The translations under genes were made by a program, and so were the position numbers. 40,704 bases of DNA from Alistipes sp. (GTDB taxonomy: Bacteria > Bacteroidota > Bacteroidia > Bacteroidales > Rikenellaceae), in assembly GCA_017937805.1 (NCBI GenBank), contig JAGBCX010000028.1:1-40704 (forward strand). Direction: 5' to 3'. The notes beneath the pieces were generated by a model, which was given only the letters and a program-made list of their open reading frames with translations, had not been told where the DNA came from and made no database searches. This document shows, piece by piece, positions 17,577 through 24,058 of this stretch; position 1 is the stretch's first letter, and every line of letters starts with the position of its first letter.

Positions 17577-18683
17577 TTACCACTCGCTCGAATTATAGAT
17601 ATTCTTCGGAGCATTTGGCACATTCGGGAAGAAGGTAAGTCCTGTTTTTTGTTCTATCTCTGCCACTGACATTGTTTGTCGTGGAGCCCCTCCCTTATGT
17701 TCAAACCAAAAACCTGCGCACTTCAACTCGCTTGTCGAGCAGTCGCCTACCCATTTGCCACTGTTGCCCGACTTTGTACGCAGAATAACCTTATAGTAGT
17801 GTGTCGGAACAGCGCAGGCTTTACCCTTGCCCTTATTATCGTATGCGTAGCCATAACCCTCTGCAAAGTGTGCTCCCGTAACAACATAGAGCGTATCGGA
17901 ACATATCCATTTATTGGTTATATCTCCTTCGAGTGAAGCCCAAGTGCCACCATTGAGCGACTGCAACTGTGGAGTCATATTGGTAAAGTAGAAAGTCGTT
18001 GCATTATCCTCGTCCGAAGCCAAACGGTCTGCCGAAGGGAGTTGATGACCTCGTGAGTGGCTATATTTGTCGCCATTTTGCGGATAGTAAGCGTTTTGCA
18101 AATCCGGCTCATACTGATCCTCTATACAGCAAGGGTCGTACGCCCAATCATCGGTACGATGACCATCGCCCTCTATGTAACATTTGTGCAGTGGATAGGC
18201 CACCCACAAAGCGCAATATTTCTCCTTATCAAAGCAGAATGAGTAGTTGCGCAAGCGATTGTTCGATGGCAATTTGTGGTGATATCCGTACTCCAAGTGT
18301 GGAGCTTGCATAATTGCAGGCATTTCAGCCCAACCTTCTGTACGGATTGGTGCAATATAAGCATCTTGCGTCACCATTATCATTCTTGAAATATTGAATT
18401 TCAAATTCGATATCAAGATATAAGCCTTGCGTTTTTTATCAACGTTTGATGGTGTGACAACAACAGTTAAACCATTGTCGTTCTTCGTGTACGACAGCCA
18501 AGAGGCATTTGTATTTACATCATACTCGAAATTTGCGGTAATAGAAACATCTTGTTCTCCACCCTCTGCCGAGAAATTCAGCACTTCGGGAGTGATAGCG
18601 ATATCGGGTGTTGTCGCTTCACTTTGAGTGCAAGAGAGTATAATAAGGCATAGGCCACAAAGATATGGAATAAATCTTTTCAT
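17577..18683 (-). CDS. BACON-domain DNA/RNA non-specific endonuclease lipoprotein
   Basis: A 368-aa lipoprotein (lipobox ILSC, Cys18). Residues 27-106 form a BACON domain (IAITPEVLNFSAEGGEQDVSIT...SWLSYT...VTQDA), a beta-sandwich found in Bacteroidota surface proteins. Residues 125-355 match the His-Me finger NUC1 nucleases: SRGHQLPSADR (His213; the first Asp of DRGH is Ser) and NMTPQLQSLNGGTWASLE with Asn244 and Glu252 as expected metal and active-site residues. It probably degrades nucleic acids at the cell surface, for nutrition or defence. The start overlaps the rlmD stop (ATGA), so it is translated with a housekeeping gene. Confidence 0.87.
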   Translation of the reverse strand: MKRFIPYLCGLCLIILSCTQSEATTPDIAITPEVLNFSAEGGEQDVSITANFEYDVNTNASWLSYTKNDNGLTVVVTPSNVDKKRKAYILISNLKFNISRMIMVTQDAYIAPIRTEGWAEMPAIMQAPHLEYGYHHKLPSNNRLRNYSFCFDKEKYCALWVAYPLHKCYIEGDGHRTDDWAYDPCCIEDQYEPDLQNAYYPQNGDKYSHSRGHQLPSADRLASDEDNATTFYFTNMTPQLQSLNGGTWASLEGDITNKWICSDTLYVVTGAHFAEGYGYAYDNKGKGKACAVPTHYYKVILRTKSGNSGKWVGDCSTSELKCAGFWFEHKGGAPRQTMSVAEIEQKTGLTFFPNVPNAPKNIYNSSEW

Positions 18684-20089
18684 CGTTTTTCGAGTTTTAC
18701 AACATTCTCAACATGGTGCGTATGTGGGAACATATCCACGGGCTGTACCGCCACAACACGATACTTTTCGCTCATCAACGCCAAATCTCGTGCCTGAGTT
18801 GCAGGGTTGCAACTTACATAGACGATACGCTCGGGTGCAGCATTGAGAATTACATCAATAACAGGCTCATCAACACCTGCGCGTGGTGGGTCCAAAATAA
18901 TCACATCGGGGCGACCATTCTTAGCGATAAAGTCGTTATTTAAAACCTTCTTCATATCGCCTGCGTAGAACAACGTATTTTCGATTTTGTTTATTGCGGA
19001 GTTGATTTTTGCATCCTCAATCGCCTCCGGTACATACTCAATGCCGACAACCTTCTTGCAACGCTTTGCGCAGAAGTTGGCAATCGTTCCCGTACCCGTG
19101 TATAGGTCGTAGAGGGTATCGCCCTCTTTCAAATCGGCAAACTCACGAGTAACCTTGTAGAGTTCGTATGCCTGCTTCGAGTTGGTCTGGTAGAACGATT
19201 TTGGACCTACCTTAAACTGTAAGCCCTCCATCTCCTCCATAATATGGTCCTTACCGGCATAGCAGATAGGTGCTAAATCGCCCGTAGAGTCGTTCCACTT
19301 CTCGTTGATGAAATATACAGCCGATGTGATCTGCGGAAACTCCTTCAAAACAGCATCGAATAACGCTGAGATGCGTTTCTTGTCGTTCTCGTTGAAGATT
19401 ATCGTGAGCATAATATCGCCCGTAGAGGCGGTGCGGAGGATAATTCCACGCATCAAACCCTCGTGCGCACGAGCATTATGGAACGAGTAGCCGTTTTCGA
19501 TGCAGAACTGCTTTATGAAGTTGCGAATCTCGTTCGATGGCGATGCCTGCAAGTGGCACTCCTCGATATCGAGAATCTTGTCAAACATATTCGGAATATG
19601 GAAACCGAGCGCAGGCATTGGCGCAATATCGCCCTGCTCGGCAATCTCCTCGTAAGTCAGCCAACGCTTATCGGCAAAGGTGTACTCTATCTTGTTGCGG
19701 TAGTAGAGTTGTTGCTCCGAGCCAAGACAAGGGCGTACTTCGGGAATATCGAGTTTGCCGATACGCACAAGTTGGTCGCACACCTGCTGCGTCTTGTAGT
19801 CAAGTTGTGTTTGGTAAGGGAGATTTTGCCACTTGCAACCTCCGCAGACGCCAAAGTGTTTGCAGATTGGCTCCACACGATTTTCCGACTTATGCACAAA
19901 GCGCACAACCCTGCCCTCCATAAAACGGCGGTGACGCTTTGTAATCTGCACATCGATAATATCGCCCGGAATGGTCATAGGCACGAAAATCACCACCCCC
20001 TCGTGGTGTCCCATCGCCTTACCCTCGGCTGCCAATGTCGTTATCTCTAACCCCTCAATCAGGGGCATAGGTCCCTTTTTTCTTGCCAT
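18680..20089 (-). CDS. rlmD: 23S rRNA (uracil-C5)-methyltransferase RlmD/RumA type
   Basis: An SAM-dependent RNA m5U methyltransferase of the TrmA/RumA family. The ATG at 20089 (MARKKGPMPLIEGLEI) is preferred over one 24 codons upstream, giving 469 aa. An N-terminal TRAM domain (GLEITTLAAEGKAMGHHEG...VPGD-like) is followed by the [4Fe-4S] motif CKHFGVCGGC, SAM-binding LYDLYTGTGTIANF, DPPRAGV and the catalytic-Cys segment VYVSCNPATQARDL. It modifies 23S rRNA; which uracil (1939 or 747) cannot be decided by eye. In line with manA upstream and overlapping the nuclease gene. Confidence 0.92.
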   Translation of the reverse strand: MARKKGPMPLIEGLEITTLAAEGKAMGHHEGVVIFVPMTIPGDIIDVQITKRHRRFMEGRVVRFVHKSENRVEPICKHFGVCGGCKWQNLPYQTQLDYKTQQVCDQLVRIGKLDIPEVRPCLGSEQQLYYRNKIEYTFADKRWLTYEEIAEQGDIAPMPALGFHIPNMFDKILDIEECHLQASPSNEIRNFIKQFCIENGYSFHNARAHEGLMRGIILRTASTGDIMLTIIFNENDKKRISALFDAVLKEFPQITSAVYFINEKWNDSTGDLAPICYAGKDHIMEEMEGLQFKVGPKSFYQTNSKQAYELYKVTREFADLKEGDTLYDLYTGTGTIANFCAKRCKKVVGIEYVPEAIEDAKINSAINKIENTLFYAGDMKKVLNNDFIAKNGRPDVIILDPPRAGVDEPVIDVILNAAPERIVYVSCNPATQARDLALMSEKYRVVAVQPVDMFPHTHHVENVVKLEKR

Positions 20090-20105
20090 CTTTGTCCTAA
20101 ATCTA

Positions 20106-21089
20106 TTATAAATGACTTGCGAGTATTTGTGCCTTGCCCTTGATGACCACCTCGTTGGCAATGGCCGGTATAAGCATCACCTCGCCCGTGCGGAGAGTTT
20201 CGCTCTCCTCGCCATCAAGAACTACTTCTGCATCACCCTCGATACACATATAAATCGTGAACGAGTCACGCTTGCAATAATCCAACTCTGCCTCTCCGTC
20301 TACGAGAAGCATATCAGTCTTGAAAAATTCGCAATCAACTATATTTACCTCTTCGTTTGTCGCCGTAGCGTATGTTCTGCGACACTCCTCGACACCCGAC
20401 TCAAAATCGATGGCATCGACTGCTAATGCTGTGTGCAACTCACGCGATTTACCATTGCTATCAACTCTGTTCCAATCAAAAATGCGATAGGTGATGTCCG
20501 AAGTCTGCTGAATCTCTATCACATTCAGTCCCTTTGCCAAGGCGTGTACAGTACCCGCAGGGATAAAGAATACATCTCCCTTCTTTACGGGTACAGCCTG
20601 CAAAATATCGGCTACCGTACCCTCGGCAACAGCCTTGATATACTCCTCGCGGGTAATTTTCTTATTCTTGAAACCAAGATAGATAATAGCCCCCTCCTCG
20701 GCATCGGCAATATACCACATCTCGGTCTTTCCGAACGAATCATGGCGCTCGGCTGCCAACTCATCGTTAGGGTGTACTTGTACCGATAGGGTGTCGTTGC
20801 AATCGAGGTTCTTAATCAGCAACGGAAACTCCAAGCCAAACTGTTCGAAAACCTCCTCACCGACCAACTCGCCCATATAGACCTCAATAATCTCTTGCAG
20901 GTCATTGCCTTTGAGAAAACCGTTTGCGACCTTTGATATTGAGCCCTTTACGCCCGAAATATCCCAGCTCTCGCCATAAACCTTCGATTTGTCAACCGAA
21001 CGGGAATAGAGCCCCTTCTTTATCTCAAGAAGACGTTTTCCGCCCCAGATATTCTCTTTAAGTTGTGGTCTGAATTTGATAGGATACAT
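20106..21089 (-). CDS. manA: Mannose-6-phosphate isomerase, class I short form
   Basis: A zinc cupin that interconverts mannose-6-phosphate and fructose-6-phosphate. From the ATG at 21089 (MYPIKFRPQLKENIWGG) it has 327 aa, fitting the short Firmicutes/Bacteroidota form; an upstream in-frame start would add 11 unlikely residues. Metal ligands are visible in SVQVHPND and FGKTEMWY, with the substrate loop FIPAGTVHAL and the Arg in YRIFDWNR. It starts 12 bp after the cysteate synthase-like gene and is followed by rlmD, all in one apparent operon. Confidence 0.93.
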   Translation of the reverse strand: MYPIKFRPQLKENIWGGKRLLEIKKGLYSRSVDKSKVYGESWDISGVKGSISKVANGFLKGNDLQEIIEVYMGELVGEEVFEQFGLEFPLLIKNLDCNDTLSVQVHPNDELAAERHDSFGKTEMWYIADAEEGAIIYLGFKNKKITREEYIKAVAEGTVADILQAVPVKKGDVFFIPAGTVHALAKGLNVIEIQQTSDITYRIFDWNRVDSNGKSRELHTALAVDAIDFESGVEECRRTYATATNEEVNIVDCEFFKTDMLLVDGEAELDYCKRDSFTIYMCIEGDAEVVLDGEESETLRTGEVMLIPAIANEVVIKGKAQILASHL

Positions 21090-21100
21090 ATATAAATGTT

Positions 21101-22390
21101 TTATTTGAATAACTCTTCGCACTTGGCCACAACATCGCCTGCATCGGGTGTAAGCGAAAAGATATGGCTCGGTTTGAGATAGTAAATCTCTTTGTCAGCC
21201 TTGTAACGAGCCTCGCCACCACCCGTAATGTTGAGCATAATGGTCGCTTTACGGTCGATATTTCCCGCTTGCACCTCTTTGATAAGGGTTGCCAACGCTA
21301 CGGCAGGTGCAGGGTGAATATCTATGCCCTCGGTTTCAAGGAAGAGTCGGGCAGCCTTCTGTGCCTGCAAGTTTGTCGCCTGCAAGATATCTCCATTTGT
21401 CGCCTTCAATGCATCGTACAATCCTCCGACAATGCTATATGGTGGTTTTCGGTTAGATAAAACTTTTGCATCAATAATAGCTGCATCACGGCGAGCGTTA
21501 TTGTCGTCATAAGGCAACATCGCACGCGAATCGGCACGCCAAGCATCGTACATCGGTACAAACGGAGCATTCTGCGACACCATCAACCGCATAAGGTTTG
21601 TTCCGTAGCGACCATCTTCGATAAGACGCATATTTGCTTCCCATGCAGCGATTGCTCCCGTACCACTTCCAACTGCTTGGAAATAGTAGTCTGGGATACG
21701 ACCGATAGTGGTTACGGCCGACAATACGGTTGTTCCCATACCGTCACGGCGAGCGATATTTTTTGCACCGCCCTCAGCGTAGAACATAGGCGACTTTAAC
21801 GCCAAATTGCTCAAATGTATTGCATCAAAGTAGTCGCCACCCTTTGTACACGCAATCAACTTTACGCAATCATTCAGCGGTGCATCAAACCACAAGGCAT
21901 CGAGATTATCCTCCGGCACTGCCAAAAGAAGTTTTATGTTATTTTCGGAGCAGACCTTTGCGAATGCTCGTGCAGTATTTCCCGCTGAAGCAACCACCAG
22001 AACCTTCTCGTTGTTGGCATCTGTGCGCGCGCAAACACTATACGCCTCGGTCTCCTTGAATGAGCAAGTTGTCATTGTCGCCCCCTTCTCGGGGAAATAG
22101 CCGTTGAAGGTGATGTAGAGATTTTCCAAACCGAGAGCTTTTGCCAAGCCCTCACTCTTGTATGTCGTATGTGTTGCCTTGCAATGAAGCATGCGCTTCA
22201 TAGGCAACCAATCACGGTATTTATAGAGTCCTTTGTCATCGTAAACGGTCAGTTGTTTCTTAGCATACTGCGCACGAATAAGCGAAGGCTTTTCGCAAGT
22301 GGGGTAGTCGAGCGACCAACCATTATCCTCGAACTCCTCACCCGTTGCCACGCAGAGAAGATTGTATTCGGTAGGGTTAAAACCTTTCAT
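21101..22390 (-). CDS. Cysteate synthase-like PLP enzyme (threonine synthase family)
   Basis: A 429-aa fold-type II PLP enzyme. The Schiff-base Lys is Lys112 (CSFKETEA). The substrate loop is SAGNTARAF (135-143), the PLP phosphate loop GSGTGA. The N-terminus resembles cysteate synthase more than ordinary threonine synthase: YAKKQLTVYDDKGLYKYRDWLP recalls the YDWLP region of the archaeal enzyme. Cysteate synthase makes L-cysteate from O-phosphoserine and sulfite. In Alistipes and relatives cysteate feeds sulfonolipid (capnine, sulfobacin) synthesis. No acyltransferase gene is nearby, so the assignment rests on the protein alone. Threonine synthase is the main alternative. Confidence 0.72.
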   Translation of the reverse strand: MKGFNPTEYNLLCVATGEEFEDNGWSLDYPTCEKPSLIRAQYAKKQLTVYDDKGLYKYRDWLPMKRMLHCKATHTTYKSEGLAKALGLENLYITFNGYFPEKGATMTTCSFKETEAYSVCARTDANNEKVLVVASAGNTARAFAKVCSENNIKLLLAVPEDNLDALWFDAPLNDCVKLIACTKGGDYFDAIHLSNLALKSPMFYAEGGAKNIARRDGMGTTVLSAVTTIGRIPDYYFQAVGSGTGAIAAWEANMRLIEDGRYGTNLMRLMVSQNAPFVPMYDAWRADSRAMLPYDDNNARRDAAIIDAKVLSNRKPPYSIVGGLYDALKATNGDILQATNLQAQKAARLFLETEGIDIHPAPAVALATLIKEVQAGNIDRKATIMLNITGGGEARYKADKEIYYLKPSHIFSLTPDAGDVVAKCEELFK

Positions 22391-22446
22391 ATAGTCTCTG
22401 TTATCTACTTTTTGATACTATTTTTATCCTTCAAGGATAAATCATG

Positions 22447-22454
22447 CAAATATA
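22447..22454 (-). promoter_or_regulatory. Candidate promoter for the cysteate synthase-like operon
   Basis: The minus strand reads TATATTTG at 22454-22447, about 57 bp before the start codon. A clear -33 TTTG was not found at the right distance. Confidence 0.5.
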
Positions 22455-22538
22455 GTAAAATAATCCGTAAAGATGAAATGGAGGTAACAAATTGAGTATT
22501 TCTGCGGATAAAACAGACCTAATCACCATAAAAACAAA

Positions 22539-22562
22539 ACGACCACCTTCTTTGGTGGTCGT
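22539..22562 (-). terminator. Terminator, minus strand, downstream of the Fic gene
   Basis: ACGACCACC (22539-22547) pairs perfectly with GGTGGTCGT (22554-22562). On the minus strand it is followed by TTTGTTTTT. It lies between the Fic gene and the next minus-strand operon, insulating them. Confidence 0.8.
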
Positions 22563-22698
22563 TTGCGTGAATCCGCCGGGGCTTCAATACTTTCTCGTAG
22601 CGTACAAACTGTCAAATAGATATACGAGCATTGAGATTTACACTCACTGACTCCTTCTCTGCCCCGCCAGGAGAGAGGGAGGGGCTATCGCTCCGCAG

Positions 22699-22777
22699 GG
22701 GGTAGGGGGTCAAATTCCTTGGGAGGTTTCAAAACATAATCGCTCCCCCAATCGATTACACACACGTGCAGAATTGG
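22699..22777. repeat. Repeat R1, left copy
   Basis: A 79-bp core that differs from 35746-35824 at only two positions. It begins GGGGTAGGGGGTCAAATTCC and ends CGTGCAGAATTGG. A looser match (CCCCGCCA and G-rich runs) extends about 40 bp to the left. In both places it lies downstream of a minus-strand accessory gene. The 450-bp gap 22391-22839 otherwise holds only the promoter and terminator listed. Confidence 0.9.
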
Positions 22778-22839
22778 AGAATTTGAGGTTATATCGAATT
22801 GACCCGGAATAGTTCTTTGAAATATTGAGTAGAAAGATG

Positions 22840-23727
22840 TTAATACTTGATTTTGAAATAATCAAGCATTGCCTTGTAGTTATCCTGTGCAGCAAGACAA
22901 GTATCTAGAAGGTAACCTCTGAGATTGCTCCACTCACGCAGACCGCGATAGTAGAACATTTTGAGTTCCTCGGTGATGATGAATGGTACATAACCATTCG
23001 CCAAGCACTCCTTAAACATCACAAGACGACCGACACGACCATTGCCATCCTGGAATGGGTGTATTGACTCGAAACGCTGATGCAGGTCTATAATATCCTC
23101 AAACGACTTCTGCTTCTTACCGTTGTACTCTTTGAGGAGGGCTTGCATCTCACGATGCACATCTTCGGGTGCAGTGGTCTCGTTGCCACCTACCTCGTTA
23201 GGTAGGCGTTTATAGTCGCCAACGGTAAACCAATCCTTACGACTATCGGAAGTGCCAGATTTGAGAATTAGGTGCAGCTCCTTGATAAGGCTCTCGGTAA
23301 GTCGCTCCTCTGCTCGGTCAATTATAAGGTCGATGCATCGGAAGTGATTTGTCGTTTCAATAATATCATCCACACGAATACTCTCGCCCTCAATACCTAT
23401 GGTGTTGGTCTCGAAGATGTAGCGTGTCTGGTCGTGCGTCAGGCGGCTGCCTTCGATATGGTTGGAGCTGTAGGTAAGGTCGATTTGTGTCTTGTGATAG
23501 ATACTACCTTTGAGCTTCGCCTCTTTCTCCTGGCGCAGAACAACGAGCAATGGCATCGCCTTGCGCTGACGAGGTTTGCGACCAGGCAACTCCGCATCAG
23601 CAGGAATGTTCCAAGTCTTACCCACGAGGGTTGCGCCCTCAATCTTTCCGAGGGAGCAGTAATTACGCGCTGTGCGCTCCGAAATGCCAAATTTTGAGGC
23701 AAACTCTGCAACTGAAATATACTTCAT
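22840..23727 (-). CDS. HTH-Fic domain protein (self-inhibited AMPylase/nucleotidyl transferase)
   Basis: A 295-aa protein. Residues 1-48 form an excisionase/MerR-like winged HTH (MKYISVAEFASKFGISERTARNY...GKTWNIPAD). Fic core: catalytic motif HPFQDGNGRVGR at 223-234 (His223), all key residues present. An inhibitory motif SNHIEG (Ser88, Glu92, Gly93) fits (S/T)xxxE(G/N) and lies N-terminal to the core, so the enzyme should be self-restrained (class II) and needs no separate antitoxin. It probably transfers AMP to its own or another protein; the target is unknown. The HTH and the dyads in its promoter suggest self-repression. It sits between repeats R1 and R2, so it is likely acquired. Confidence 0.9.
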   Translation of the reverse strand: MKYISVAEFASKFGISERTARNYCSLGKIEGATLVGKTWNIPADAELPGRKPRQRKAMPLLVVLRQEKEAKLKGSIYHKTQIDLTYSSNHIEGSRLTHDQTRYIFETNTIGIEGESIRVDDIIETTNHFRCIDLIIDRAEERLTESLIKELHLILKSGTSDSRKDWFTVGDYKRLPNEVGGNETTAPEDVHREMQALLKEYNGKKQKSFEDIIDLHQRFESIHPFQDGNGRVGRLVMFKECLANGYVPFIITEELKMFYYRGLREWSNLRGYLLDTCLAAQDNYKAMLDYFKIKY

Positions 23728-23736
23728 ACGCTACGA

Positions 23737-23799
23737 CTATCGGCAAGTTTTAGACCGATTTTCTGCGCAAATATAGCAATTCTTGCCGATAACGGCAAA
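23737..23799 (-). promoter_or_regulatory. Fic gene promoter with operator dyad
   Basis: On the minus strand TTTG (23799-23796), 20 bp, then TATATTTG (23775-23768) forms a consensus promoter. The dyad TTGCCGATAACGGCAA (23783-23798) covers the -33 element. A third half-site ATCGGCAA (23739-23746) lies between the promoter and the start codon. Three half-sites around one promoter suggest repression, most simply by the HTH of the Fic protein itself. Confidence 0.65.
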
Positions 23800-23854
23800 T
23801 TATACAGGTGTTTTCTGCTATTACACCAAATAATTATACCATAAATAAATGTAT

Positions 23855-23941
23855 ATAACACATTGAAAATAAAGTCGTTATTTGTTGAAAATAAACCCGA
23901 ATTAACTTGCGTGTTCCAAAGTGTGATGTTATGTTTGCACT
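23855..23941 (+). repeat. Repeat R2, left copy (orphan promoter)
   Basis: Matches 36585-36668. The best part, 23899-23941, differs from 36626-36668 at one of 43 positions; TTGAAAATAAAG upstream is also shared. It contains TTG and TATGTTTG (23930-23937), a plus-strand promoter, but no gene follows: similarity stops at the predicted transcription start and a terminator for the opposite gene comes next. Confidence 0.85.
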
Positions 23942-24012
23942 TGGGGCAGCCTGGCGATAATCCCCGAAGCCGATGAGTTCGTAGTGATTGGGTAGCACAA
24001 CAAAAAAAAGAA

Positions 24013-24040
24013 AAGCCGAGATTCTTTCAAACCTCGGCTT
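24013..24040 (-). terminator. Terminator of the fimbrillin/GLUG gene
   Basis: AAGCCGAG (24013-24020) pairs with CTCGGCTT (24033-24040). On the minus strand a TTTTCTTTTTTTT run follows. It lies 19 bp after the stop codon at 24059. Confidence 0.8.
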
Positions 24041-24058
24041 GCTTTAGCATTTTTTTAC

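Noticed and set aside
22710-22895. 61-codon minus-strand ORF at the left R1 overlapping the Fic 3' end
   Set aside because: It overlaps the Fic coding end in another frame, has no family likeness, and runs into the repeat.
22840-23727. Fic-antitoxin pair
   Set aside because: No small antitoxin ORF adjoins it, and the inhibitory SNHIEG motif is inside the same protein, so a two-gene toxin-antitoxin system is not supported.
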